The position numbers and the translations under genes were made by a program. The notes under the pieces are model-generated. The model saw only the letters and a list, made by a program, of their open reading frames with translations, did not search any database and was not told where the DNA came from. Below are positions 26,215 through 35,823 of a DNA stretch of 64,000 nucleotides, in pieces. Source of the DNA: Sphingobacterium sp. UGAL515B_05 (lineage in GTDB: Bacteria; Bacteroidota; Bacteroidia; Sphingobacteriales; Sphingobacteriaceae); NCBI RefSeq assembly GCF_033097525.1, contig NZ_CP109907.1, positions 1,302,001 through 1,366,000 on the forward strand. Direction: 5' to 3'. Numbering within the stretch: the stretch's first letter is position 1; the number at the start of each line of letters is the position of its first letter.

Positions 26215-27648
26215 ATGCGTTTTATCCTATTTTCTGTTTTTATATTCTTAAACACACGAGTTGTAACAGCACAGACTGTTCAGCAAAGATTAGATTCATT
26301 GTTCCAATCGCTCAATACAGATGGAGAATTAAGTGGTGCGTTCTTGATCCTCGATAGTGGTCAAGTTGTGTTTGAAAAATATCTAGGTTTTCAGGATGCT
26401 TCCAAAACAAAAAGAATAACGAGCAATAGTCGATTTGAGTTAGCTTCAGTCAGTAAACAGTTTACGGCAATGGCCATTATGCAGCTGGAAGAGCAAGGTA
26501 AGATTTCTTACGACGACGATATCGTCAAATATTTCCCTCGTTTAAAGTTTAAAAATGTTCGCGTCAAAAATTTGTTGCGCCATACTTCTGGAATACCTGA
26601 TTTTTTTAGTTTTCCAGAAAAATGGGTTGACACAAAGAAAATAAATAAAAATAGTGATATACTCAAAATACTAGAAGAACATGTAGATTCTGTTCTTTTC
26701 AAACCAGGTGAACAATGTTCGTATTCGAACACAAATTACCTGCTCTTGGCTTTGATTGTAGAGAAAGTATCTGGTCAACCGTTCGCTGTATATATGCAGA
26801 AATTTATATTCAAACCCGCTGAAATGCGAAATACATCAGTGTTCTCTGCACATTCACCACACGCAGATCTAAAAAACTATGCAAAGGGGATAACCTATAA
26901 TATTCAAAATAAAAATTTTATAAATGTTGATGATTTTGAAACTTATAAATATGCCACCTATTTTGATGGTGTCAGTGGACCATATGGAATAAGTAGTACA
27001 GCTGAGGATCTACTAAAATGGGATCGAGCCCTTCAGAACTTCACACTACTAAAACGTGATAATTTTATAAAAGCTATTTCTAGCGATACCCTTAATAATG
27101 GGAAGCTGATTAGTCGGCATCATATGTATGAAGGTTTAGGTTGGGTATTTATGGATAGCACCAATAATGAGAACAAAATGCATTTTCACACGGGAGGTTA
27201 CCCTGGTTATCAAACTATCCTTGTGCGAAACCCGGAAAATCAATGGTACTTTGTAGCTTTGATTAATAAATCAAACACCATAGGAGTCTTTCCTTTAACT
27301 ATGGCAGTAGCAGCGATTCTGGAAAAAAATGAAGCTCTTCCTTTAGTCGAGCGAGAGAAACTTACAGGTGCAATCACGCTCGTTGAGTTCCAAATAAAAC
27401 AGCTATTAGGAACATATGAATACACGAAACAACCCGAATTGAAATTTAAAATTACAGTTGACGACAAAGGCAGTCTATTTGCCCAGTTATCTGGACAGTC
27501 AGCCATTGAGGTCTATCCCAAAAATGAACTTGAGCTATTTTATACCGAGGTAAAAGCCGAATTAAAATTCCTGAAGGAAAATGATCAGATTTTATCAGTG
27601 ACCTTATATCAAAATGGTCGAGAGTTAACATTCAATAAAGTGAAATAA
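26215..27648 (+). CDS. Secreted serine hydrolase of the beta-lactamase/PBP4* type
   Basis: A 477-residue protein with a signal peptide (MRFILFSVFIFLNTRVVTAQ). The catalytic domain has ELASVSKQFTA (Ser-Lys) near residue 82, the Tyr motif CSYSNTNYLL near 170, and FHTGGYPGYQT near 325. A C-terminal beta-rich domain (about 390-477: LLGTYEYTKQPELKFKITVDDKG) is common in such esterase-like proteins. It lies between the flotillin-like gene and the AAA ATPase gene, 22 bp before the latter. A hairpin separates it from the genes upstream, so it may be an insertion into the operon. Substrate unknown. Confidence 0.82.
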   Translation: MRFILFSVFIFLNTRVVTAQTVQQRLDSLFQSLNTDGELSGAFLILDSGQVVFEKYLGFQDASKTKRITSNSRFELASVSKQFTAMAIMQLEEQGKISYDDDIVKYFPRLKFKNVRVKNLLRHTSGIPDFFSFPEKWVDTKKINKNSDILKILEEHVDSVLFKPGEQCSYSNTNYLLLALIVEKVSGQPFAVYMQKFIFKPAEMRNTSVFSAHSPHADLKNYAKGITYNIQNKNFINVDDFETYKYATYFDGVSGPYGISSTAEDLLKWDRALQNFTLLKRDNFIKAISSDTLNNGKLISRHHMYEGLGWVFMDSTNNENKMHFHTGGYPGYQTILVRNPENQWYFVALINKSNTIGVFPLTMAVAAILEKNEALPLVEREKLTGAITLVEFQIKQLLGTYEYTKQPELKFKITVDDKGSLFAQLSGQSAIEVYPKNELELFYTEVKAELKFLKENDQILSVTLYQNGRELTFNKVK

Positions 27649-27670
27649 GCGAAAGAACAAGCTGAAACTT

Positions 27671-30600
27671 ATGCCAGAAGAAAACGTAACAAATCAGAAC
27701 GACTCCCTTGATCAAGGTGCATACGAGATTATTCGGAAGCGACTTCTAACACAAAAAGAAGAGCTTTCTATCAAACTCCAGCAACTAAATAATGCCCGCA
27801 AGGAAGTATTTAATGCGACAAGCTTTATACTCAAGGCCAATCAACGGATCACCACAGAAAATAATTGTGTTGCTCGCGGTATTTTAGCCCTGGACAATCT
27901 ATGTATATTCGGTTATAACGTCCATTTTGGGCTACGTACCGAAATTAAACTCGAAGATGTTTTCAGTGTATATACGTTCGAAAACAATCAATTTATCCCA
28001 CAATCACTCGATCTGATCAATGATCCTAATTTCATTGGCGATTACCAAAATTTATATAAATACTATCGCGACTCGATCTTTTCCAAGTTTCGACGTACGG
28101 AAAATTATCTTTATATGATCTTTCAGACCAGCAAAAATCCTGCTGACCTGAAGGCATTCAAGTGGTTGATTAAAGACGGAACGCTCCAATATCAGGACGA
28201 CCGCAGCATTCATGAGGTTAAATTGCCTAATCAGTTTGAGTTTGACTGGACGAAAACAACCTTAGAAGACCGTCGCCTCGGAAAACACCCGCACATTTCC
28301 ATTAAGGACAAGATCTTTATAGAAGCGATCAATGGCGATATTACTTTTAAAATTGAAAACAATACCGATACGGGAAAAGGAATCTTCTCCGAAAAAGTTT
28401 CAAACGCAGACCAACAACTGGATGATGCGGATTACTACTATGCAGACCTTGGCAATTTGATTGCCGTTCGTATTAAACCGTATCAAGAAGATTTCCGTGC
28501 ATTTGTCTTTAACCAGCGGACAAAGCAAGTAGTAAACCTTAAATCACTGAATGAATCGGCCATTCTACTACCCGATAATCAAGGAATCATTTTTTCTAAC
28601 GGATACTACCTGCAGAATGGCACCCATAAAATCTTTGACGTCCAGTTTGACCAGGTTAGTTTTCTTAGGCGCATAGCATCACCAAACGGCGAAGACTTTC
28701 TCTATATCTTTTGTCAGGAGGAAACGAATACCTACATCTTACTGTCTTATAACATCATTCAGCAGCATGTCGAAACTCCGATCATCTGCAATGGCTTCAC
28801 CCTTTTCAAAGACGGTAGTTTAATTTACTTCCGCACAGAGGCTGAAGCAACACGACATCATCAGGTTCAGATCTGGGAAACCCCTTACATGGCGGTACTC
28901 AAAGAAAATGAGCTAAAAAAAGAAGATCCGCTTTATAAGGTCGGTAATAAACAGATCGTACAAGCCATGGCCGAGGCACAAGAAGTCATACAGCTCATCA
29001 ACAAAGAAGACAGTTATGAAGGTCTTTACGAGGATATACTCAAAAAATCGACTGTCCTACTTGACTCCTATTTTTGGATAAAGGATGAAGCCTTGTCAAA
29101 TCTTGGGCAGCCACTCGCACAGATCAAGGAGGTCGCCAATACAGCAATTGATGAATTTGTTAAGGTCCAAGCCCAACGTAAATACGCCACAGAGCTCAAT
29201 AGCAGTGCCGAGAAGAAAATGGAGGAGCTTACCTTTTCCATCAATAGTACAGTAGTCGAGAAGCTTGATCAACTTGTTCATCAACTGGCAGATTCACGTC
29301 GTTTACAGGGCGAAATCATTGACCTCAAAAATGTCAAATATATTGATGTAGTCCGCATCGATGCTTTACTCGATAAACTACAGTCAATCACCACCGAACT
29401 CGCCGAAAAGACAATTGCCTTCTTGCTTCGCGACGAGGCTTTACACCCCTATGAGCAGAAAGTGGAGCAACAGAAAAACAATGTTGCTGCAATTATCAAA
29501 GTCTACGACGCCAAGGCGATCGAGGAAGCCAATTCGGCTATATCGAGCGAGCTGGAGCTGTTGATCGATATTCTAAACAGTTTAAAAATCGACGACTCCA
29601 CTCAAACCACCAAAATCATCGAAAAGATAGCTGTTATTTTCTCTTCCTTGAATGAAGTCCGGTCGCAGCTTACACGCAAACTCAATTCATTAAAAAGTAC
29701 GGAAGCCATTGCAGAATTTTCTGCCCAACTTACGTTACTGGAGCAGTCTGTCACCAACTACCTTGAACTCTCTACGACAACAGAAAAAGTAGACGAGTAT
29801 TATACCAAGGTCATTGTTCAACTGGAAGAACTTGAAAGTAAGTTCTCAGAATTTGAGGACTTCGCCCTGAAGATAGCAGATAAGCGCGATGAAATCATCA
29901 AAGCATTTAATTCCCGCAGAGAGCAAATCGTTGAACAGATCAACAAACGAAGCTCTTCACTCGAACAAATTGGCCTTCGTGTATTAAAGAATATCGAAAA
30001 CAAGTCAAAGACATTTGCAACGCGTGAGGAAATCCTAAGTTTCTTTGCTTCAGATTTGATGATTGACAAAATCAGACAACTTGTGCAAGAACTGAAAACG
30101 CTCAGTGATGTTTCAAAAGCTGAAAATCTTGAAAACCTACTCAAAAAATCTCAAGAGGATGCATTACGCGTTTTACGTGACAAGAATGATCTTTTTGTAG
30201 ATGGAGAGAACATTATTGCTCTTGGTAAGCATAAATTTGCCGTCAATAATCAGTCACTCAGTTTAACGCTCTTGCGCAAAAATGACGAAATATACTTCCA
30301 TCTTACCGGAACGAGCTTCTATCAAAAAGTCAAAGGTTCCGAAATTGAAAACTTTAGAGATATTTGGGATCAGGAACTGATTTCCGAAAACAAAGATGTA
30401 TACCGAGCTGAATATCTCGCTTATAAAACATTCCTTGCTTCTAAAGGACAGCACGATTTTGATGCCAACCTGTTTATCAATCAGACTGTCGAGCAAAGTT
30501 ATTCGGAAGGTTATGTCAAAGGAGTGCATAATTTTGATGCCCTGGTAATCTATGATACCATCAAACAACTAGACAGCAAGCTTGATCTTTTACGTTACGA

Positions 30601-32515
30601 TCCTCATTTGCGTGCTATGGCGCAGTTGTTTTGGCATTCACTGGCCCAAGACCAACAGGAAAAACAGCAAGCGTTGATCCAGTCTACACACGCCGTATTA
30701 AAAGCATTTCCAAATTCCACACGCTACCAATCTGTCGTTGACGAACTCACAAAATTATTCAACAATTGGGACACTCATTTGGATCGCTCGACAATTAATG
30801 GAGAGGAGATTGCGAGCTATCTTTTCCAGACTTTCACAAGCTATAGCAAGTTTGTCGTCAGTGAGCAATCGGATGAACTGAAGAAGGCTTTCATCAGGCT
30901 ATTGGAAAACAAAAAGAGTTTCAAACTTTTTGAAGCAGATATTCAGCATACACAATTTAGTCTCGTAGACCGTTTCTATTTGACTTTAAATTGGCTAAAT
31001 TCTTTTATCGACGAGAACAGTGACTACCAGGCTTTCCACAAGTACATTGAGGAAACTGCAGTCACACTTCTTTATCCAAAAGATGAATACCAATTGATCA
31101 TCGCCAAAGACAATGCGCTCATCCAGGGATTAAAGGGAAATCATCCGATCTTGAACAATGGAGAAGAACAGATTCAATACCATCAATTTCTGCGTAGGTT
31201 GAAGACATTTGCCGAATTGAATGCCCCTCGTTTTCAAGAATTCGCTTCTTTGAAGGAGCAGCTTGGAAAAACATATGCCAAGGAGCTGAAAATCGGAGAA
31301 TTTGAACCAAAAGTCTTAACATCTTTTGTCCGAAATAAGTTGATCAACGAGGTTTACTTTCCATTGATCGGAAATAACCTGGCTAAACAACTTGGGGCAG
31401 CTGGCGACAATAAACGTACCGCCAGAATGGGCATGCTTCTCCTCATTTCTCCGCCAGGTTACGGAAAGACAACATTGATGGAATACCTCGCGAAAACCAT
31501 GGGATTACATTTTGTGAAAATCAACGGACCTACGATAGGGCATTCCATTACTTCGATTGATCCTGTGGAGGCCAAAACTTCCGGGGAACGTGAGGAACTT
31601 AAGAAGATTAATCTTGCCTTTGAAATGGCCGACAATGTGATGCTCTACCTCGATGATATCCAACATTTGAATCCGGAATTCCTACAGAAATTTATTTCAT
31701 TGGCTGACGGGCAACGTAAGATCGATGGTATTTTTGAAGGCGAGAGTAAAACATATGATTTGCGTGGGAAAAGATTCTGCATCGTAATGGCTGGAAACCC
31801 CTATACAGAAAGCGGGTCCAAATTTCAGATTCCAGATATGCTTGCCAACCGTGCCGATGTCTACAATCTAGGGGATGTGATCGGTGATACCGAAGCACTA
31901 TTCAATCTAAGCTTGATCGAAAATGCGGCAATTGAAAACAGCTACCTAGAGAAAATAGCAAGCAAATCCTTCAACGACTTCTATGCTTTAGTGAACTATG
32001 CGCAATCAGTGGTAGATCAACTTCCCGATTTAGAAGGCAATTACCTGAAGCAAGATATCGATGATTTTATAACGGTATTAAAACATGTTTTAAAGATCAG
32101 AAATGTTGTTATCAAGGTCAATCAAAATTATATTCAAAGTGCGGCCATGCAGGACAATTACCGAACAGAACCGCCGTTCAAAATGCAAGGATCCTACCGG
32201 AATATGAGCAAGCTCGTTGCGCAAGTTGTGCCCATGATGAACGATGAGGAGATTGATCAGGTTCTCCTCGCACATTATGAAAGCGAGTCACAAACCCTTA
32301 CTGCCGATACAGAAAGTAATCTTCTAAAATTGAAAGAACTCGCCGGATTGATAAACAATGTGGAACAAGAGCGCTGGGAACACATCAAACAAATCTTCCG
32401 CAAAAACAATAAACATGGTGGTTTGGCCAAAGATGATAAGGTGTTTGCACAAATGCAGGACTTTAACGAAAATCTAGAGGGTATCATACAGGCCATTCGT
32501 GCTTATAAGAATTAG
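27671..32515 (+). CDS. Very large DNA-repair-ATPase-like AAA protein
   Basis: A 1614-residue cytoplasmic protein. The N-terminal third (to about 450) is a beta-rich region resembling the DUF3686 'ATPase involved in DNA repair' family. Long helical and coiled-coil stretches run from about 470 to 850. The C-terminal third holds an AAA module: Walker A SPPGYGKTT with Lys1266, Walker B MLYLDDIQ with Asp1328-Asp1329, a sensor-1-like FCIVMAGNPYTESG, and an arginine-rich end. The family name is historical; no repair role is shown. Being the last gene of a PspA/flotillin locus, it more probably remodels those membrane assemblies (inference). Confidence 0.8.
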   Translation: MPEENVTNQNDSLDQGAYEIIRKRLLTQKEELSIKLQQLNNARKEVFNATSFILKANQRITTENNCVARGILALDNLCIFGYNVHFGLRTEIKLEDVFSVYTFENNQFIPQSLDLINDPNFIGDYQNLYKYYRDSIFSKFRRTENYLYMIFQTSKNPADLKAFKWLIKDGTLQYQDDRSIHEVKLPNQFEFDWTKTTLEDRRLGKHPHISIKDKIFIEAINGDITFKIENNTDTGKGIFSEKVSNADQQLDDADYYYADLGNLIAVRIKPYQEDFRAFVFNQRTKQVVNLKSLNESAILLPDNQGIIFSNGYYLQNGTHKIFDVQFDQVSFLRRIASPNGEDFLYIFCQEETNTYILLSYNIIQQHVETPIICNGFTLFKDGSLIYFRTEAEATRHHQVQIWETPYMAVLKENELKKEDPLYKVGNKQIVQAMAEAQEVIQLINKEDSYEGLYEDILKKSTVLLDSYFWIKDEALSNLGQPLAQIKEVANTAIDEFVKVQAQRKYATELNSSAEKKMEELTFSINSTVVEKLDQLVHQLADSRRLQGEIIDLKNVKYIDVVRIDALLDKLQSITTELAEKTIAFLLRDEALHPYEQKVEQQKNNVAAIIKVYDAKAIEEANSAISSELELLIDILNSLKIDDSTQTTKIIEKIAVIFSSLNEVRSQLTRKLNSLKSTEAIAEFSAQLTLLEQSVTNYLELSTTTEKVDEYYTKVIVQLEELESKFSEFEDFALKIADKRDEIIKAFNSRREQIVEQINKRSSSLEQIGLRVLKNIENKSKTFATREEILSFFASDLMIDKIRQLVQELKTLSDVSKAENLENLLKKSQEDALRVLRDKNDLFVDGENIIALGKHKFAVNNQSLSLTLLRKNDEIYFHLTGTSFYQKVKGSEIENFRDIWDQELISENKDVYRAEYLAYKTFLASKGQHDFDANLFINQTVEQSYSEGYVKGVHNFDALVIYDTIKQLDSKLDLLRYDPHLRAMAQLFWHSLAQDQQEKQQALIQSTHAVLKAFPNSTRYQSVVDELTKLFNNWDTHLDRSTINGEEIASYLFQTFTSYSKFVVSEQSDELKKAFIRLLENKKSFKLFEADIQHTQFSLVDRFYLTLNWLNSFIDENSDYQAFHKYIEETAVTLLYPKDEYQLIIAKDNALIQGLKGNHPILNNGEEQIQYHQFLRRLKTFAELNAPRFQEFASLKEQLGKTYAKELKIGEFEPKVLTSFVRNKLINEVYFPLIGNNLAKQLGAAGDNKRTARMGMLLLISPPGYGKTTLMEYLAKTMGLHFVKINGPTIGHSITSIDPVEAKTSGEREELKKINLAFEMADNVMLYLDDIQHLNPEFLQKFISLADGQRKIDGIFEGESKTYDLRGKRFCIVMAGNPYTESGSKFQIPDMLANRADVYNLGDVIGDTEALFNLSLIENAAIENSYLEKIASKSFNDFYALVNYAQSVVDQLPDLEGNYLKQDIDDFITVLKHVLKIRNVVIKVNQNYIQSAAMQDNYRTEPPFKMQGSYRNMSKLVAQVVPMMNDEEIDQVLLAHYESESQTLTADTESNLLKLKELAGLINNVEQERWEHIKQIFRKNNKHGGLAKDDKVFAQMQDFNENLEGIIQAIRAYKN

Positions 32516-32527
32516 CATTTTTCATGA

Positions 32528-32567
32528 TTTTTCCAGCTGACGACAAAAGATGAGTCAGCTGGAAAAA
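32528..32567. repeat. Inverted repeat between convergent genes, no U-run
   Basis: A perfect 14-bp stem (TTTTTCCAGCTGAC / GTCAGCTGGAAAAA) with a 12-base loop lies between the AAA gene and the lipid cluster. The T-run is on the 5' side in both directions, so the RNA hairpin is flanked by U before and A inside the stem. It is not a canonical intrinsic terminator, though it could stabilise 3' ends. Confidence 0.55.
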
Positions 32568-32619
32568 ACTATCCTAAATAGACGCACAACCGTGCTTTTC
32601 TAGAAATAGCGATTGCGGA

Positions 32620-34323
32620 CTACTTATTTACCGCGCCCGAAGAGACTGTAAATATGCCAAAGTCGTCGATTAGCATACGTTCCTTAACGACTCCATTGTA
32701 GGCCATCAGCCGGTCTAGTTCTTTCTGCGAACGACGGCGCATCACCCAGTCTTTTTTCTGATGACTGTTTAACACGTAAGCAATCATCTTTAACTGTGGA
32801 TGCCATGGCTGTCCAGTATAAACCAAATGACTACTTTCTTCACAAATCGAAGTTGCACCTTTTACAGCCTTACTTGCCATTTCATTGTCACCAAAAAGTT
32901 CAAAGATACCTGAGATAATAACAATGTTAGGCTCAAATTCTAGTTTGGAATAGGTAGCTGGATCAAAACAATCGTAGTTGGTAAATCGTATTCCCTGCAA
33001 TCGGTTTCTACGGATAATCTTCTCTCCTACCGCAATATTTGACAACAGGAATTCATTAATCACGATTTCGACCTCGGGATATTTTTCTTTAATATCAAAT
33101 AAGTAATTTCCGGTCCCACCCGCAATGTCCAATATCTTAACGGTTTTCCCAGCAGCTTTAACATTTGTTATATGCTCTTCCAGCAACTGTAACAAGTGTT
33201 GTTTTCGAATGCGAATTCCTTTCCAGCCGATGGCCTCCAGATAACCACGGTCGAGGATGCGCCCAAAGCGATTTTTACCCTGCGATTCATTGCGATAGAC
33301 GTAGTCTAGCGATATCCCAGAATCAAATCCAAACTGCAGGCCTAAATTCATTCCTTTACTTAAGGAACCTATTTTACCCAATGCCCATTTCTGGACCGCA
33401 TAATTCAATTTTTCACCCGCAGGAAGTAACTTATGGTATAATTGTTCATACTCTTTCACCGAAAACTCATCGGGTTCCAGCGTCAGCTCAGGACGTTGTC
33501 GGGCATAGGCCTTGTCGATAAAGTTTCGCAGATACTGATACACCTTTTGCCGGTTTGTTTCAAATAGAATCCCATGGTAGAAATTACGTAATGTAATAAA
33601 GGTCTTCAACTTTGAGGCGATTGTCACAAAGAATTTTTTCTGCACCGAATTTTTGACCACATAATCTTTTTCAGCAGAAAGGACAATCACAGGAATATCA
33701 ATCGCCGCAGCGTCTTCAACGATACGCTCGCCAGCTTTTAATAGATCAACCAACAAAGCGCCATTGATAGATTTGGATATCAAAGGATCGGCATCGTAAG
33801 CCTTCTGCTGATCGATATCGTGAGTCAACACCTTAGATTTGACATAACTCTGGATAATCAGATCTTTTTTTAGCTTTGTTCCCAAAGCAATCATCTGATT
33901 TGCCAAGGGCACATATAATTTAATTTCAAATGCAGGTGCCAACAATGCAATACCTGCGACTTTAGGAGCAAAATCATGTACCCAGGCACTGACAACAACT
34001 CCTGCAATACTATTGGCGATAACGAAAATGTCTTTCGGATCAACCAAATATTCACGGCCTATATAATGAACGAAACTATCTAAATCCCGTACATAATCCA
34101 TAAAGATCGGTGAAACTGGTTCTTTCGTATAACCATGTCCGCGCAAATCAAATGCAAAGATTGAATGATCAGCAAACTGTGGATCCGTAGCCATCTCCTG
34201 CAGACGTTCCGAATGCTCATGCCCACGGTGCAGTACGATCAATGCCCGCTGTCCGGCCTGATAATTCCAAACGCGATATAATAACTCCCCTTGATCAAAA
34301 CTCTTGAAGTAACCTGATTTCAT
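32620..34323 (-). CDS. Fused alpha/beta hydrolase and SAM methyltransferase (YnbC-like)
   Basis: A 567-residue two-domain protein. The N-terminal half (about 1-280) is an alpha/beta hydrolase of the lysophospholipase/serine-aminopeptidase S33 type: FDLRGHGYT, the nucleophile region VIANSIAGV with Ser105 (the usual Gly-x-Ser-x-Gly has Ala at both ends), and a late His in LRNFYHGIL. The C-terminal third (about 385-560) is a Rossmann methyltransferase with motif I KILDIAGGTGNYLFD. It is the last gene of the six-gene cluster, 63 bp after the phosphatase gene. The same fusion is encoded by E. coli ynbC, whose function is unproven. A lipid substrate is likely. Confidence 0.8.
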   Translation of the reverse strand: MKSGYFKSFDQGELLYRVWNYQAGQRALIVLHRGHEHSERLQEMATDPQFADHSIFAFDLRGHGYTKEPVSPIFMDYVRDLDSFVHYIGREYLVDPKDIFVIANSIAGVVVSAWVHDFAPKVAGIALLAPAFEIKLYVPLANQMIALGTKLKKDLIIQSYVKSKVLTHDIDQQKAYDADPLISKSINGALLVDLLKAGERIVEDAAAIDIPVIVLSAEKDYVVKNSVQKKFFVTIASKLKTFITLRNFYHGILFETNRQKVYQYLRNFIDKAYARQRPELTLEPDEFSVKEYEQLYHKLLPAGEKLNYAVQKWALGKIGSLSKGMNLGLQFGFDSGISLDYVYRNESQGKNRFGRILDRGYLEAIGWKGIRIRKQHLLQLLEEHITNVKAAGKTVKILDIAGGTGNYLFDIKEKYPEVEIVINEFLLSNIAVGEKIIRRNRLQGIRFTNYDCFDPATYSKLEFEPNIVIISGIFELFGDNEMASKAVKGATSICEESSHLVYTGQPWHPQLKMIAYVLNSHQKKDWVMRRRSQKELDRLMAYNGVVKERMLIDDFGIFTVSSGAVNK

Positions 34324-34386
34324 GTATAATTTTATTGACTAATATCAAATAGCATATTTAACAACAAAGATCATGCAAATGACTGT

Positions 34387-35823
34387 CTAGCTATTTCTCT
34401 CGACTAGCACCTCCATCAACTGAAGTGTATGTTTATGCAACACAAGATGCTTATTATGAGATTTAACCAAATCTATAGCATCCATTAAATCTAAAGATAA
34501 TATTTTTTGTGACAATAGAACAGCAAAAATCATACTCCTGTTGTAGCCCATTGTACAATGTATAATCATATTTTCACCTCGCTTCAATTGCTGATAACGG
34601 ATGACGAGCGCAGCCAATATCCTTTCGGCATCAGCCAGCGTAATTGCCGCTATATCCAACAATGGAAATGAATGATAGTTTTCCTGTACATGTAGGATCG
34701 CTATTTCTTCCAATTCTGCAGCCAGGTCAAAAACAACCAGATGCTTATTCAGACCAAGCACACGGAGATCTTCTGCTGTCGCCCTCGGGCCTACATAACA
34801 ACGTGGTAAAATCTCAAGCAATGATGATTTATTACGACGTCTTACGAATCGCCACAACAACCAATAAATCCATTGGTATGGGCTATAAAACAATTTCTTA
34901 AAGCCGGGTATCCAACCTTCTTCATTTTTCAGAAACGTTGGATTATTGATAACATAATTTCTTCCTACCGCAATACAGACTAAGGATGGCCAACACCAAA
35001 GATATAATCCAAATGCATGAGTCCCGCCCCACAATGCCAGTAACAGTAAACACCAGCCGATGGCGTAGTAAACGTTGCCAATTCCTTGGTTTCTACGACA
35101 AACCTCGGCCTCCAAGTCTAATTTCGCCTTTTCGTCTAATTTCATCTTTTCGGTACCGGCCAAAAAGGGCAAATCCCCCGCCTTTAGCCTCGATAAAGCG
35201 CTGTCATGAAGCAATACCGATGGAGATGGGAATAGGACAAATCCGACATGAGCCAGAATCATCGCGGTCAACACATCCACCAGATGGTGCTGATAAACAG
35301 TGAGTGTAGCAATTCCCATGAATAGCAACCAAATCCCCACTATCCAGCGTGTCCAGCCTTTTAGCTGCCTACCGAGCACAGACCAAAACAGACATGCATA
35401 CGCCACATGCAGCGAAGGGGCTTGATTAAATGGAGAGTCATGCTTACTCAAAAAGGTGAAGAAGAATTTAAAAACAGGATGCTCAACGTTAGGCCTATCA
35501 AAGGAAAATCGCAAGGGAAAAATAAAAAAACAACAAATAGAGACGATGGTAATGAAACTGAAACGCTTCGTATAGACCCAAAGCTCTTCTCGACTTCGAC
35601 AACAGAAAGGAACCAAAGCGAAGAACAAACCGCTACTCATGTAGGGGATAATCATCCAAGAAACGAACGGCATAAAGTGTTCAAAAGGAAACACAAACGA
35701 AGATACAATAACCTGATTTGCAGCATGGACCGCAGCAGCAGAATAAGTCAACTGAAAAAATAGCGCACAATAAAGGAAAACAGCAAATTGCAGCCCCCTA
35801 TTTTTCAGTCGTTTTTCATCCAT
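34387..35823 (-). CDS. PAP2-type membrane phosphatase/transferase fused to a dual-specificity phosphatase (YnbD-like)
   Basis: A 478-residue protein. The N-terminal half has about six membrane segments with PAP2 motifs in the variant form APSLHVAYA and YQHHLVDVLTAM, as in the PAP2_3/AUR1-like group that includes inositol-phosphorylceramide synthases. Two more hydrophobic segments lie at about 255-290. The C-terminal 150 residues are a cytoplasmic dual-specificity phosphatase with HCTMGYNRS (Cys423, Arg429). It overlaps the SDR gene upstream by 19 bases. E. coli ynbD has the same fusion. Possible role: dephosphorylation or head-group transfer on the lipid made by the cluster (inference). Confidence 0.8.
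   Translation of the reverse strand: MDEKRLKNRGLQFAVFLYCALFFQLTYSAAAVHAANQVIVSSFVFPFEHFMPFVSWMIIPYMSSGLFFALVPFCCRSREELWVYTKRFSFITIVSICCFFIFPLRFSFDRPNVEHPVFKFFFTFLSKHDSPFNQAPSLHVAYACLFWSVLGRQLKGWTRWIVGIWLLFMGIATLTVYQHHLVDVLTAMILAHVGFVLFPSPSVLLHDSALSRLKAGDLPFLAGTEKMKLDEKAKLDLEAEVCRRNQGIGNVYYAIGWCLLLLALWGGTHAFGLYLWCWPSLVCIAVGRNYVINNPTFLKNEEGWIPGFKKLFYSPYQWIYWLLWRFVRRRNKSSLLEILPRCYVGPRATAEDLRVLGLNKHLVVFDLAAELEEIAILHVQENYHSFPLLDIAAITLADAERILAALVIRYQQLKRGENMIIHCTMGYNRSMIFAVLLSQKILSLDLMDAIDLVKSHNKHLVLHKHTLQLMEVLVERNS

Noticed and set aside
32528..32567. An intrinsic terminator for the AAA gene
   Set aside because: The stem is perfect, but on neither strand is the hairpin followed by a U-run; it is listed as an inverted repeat only.
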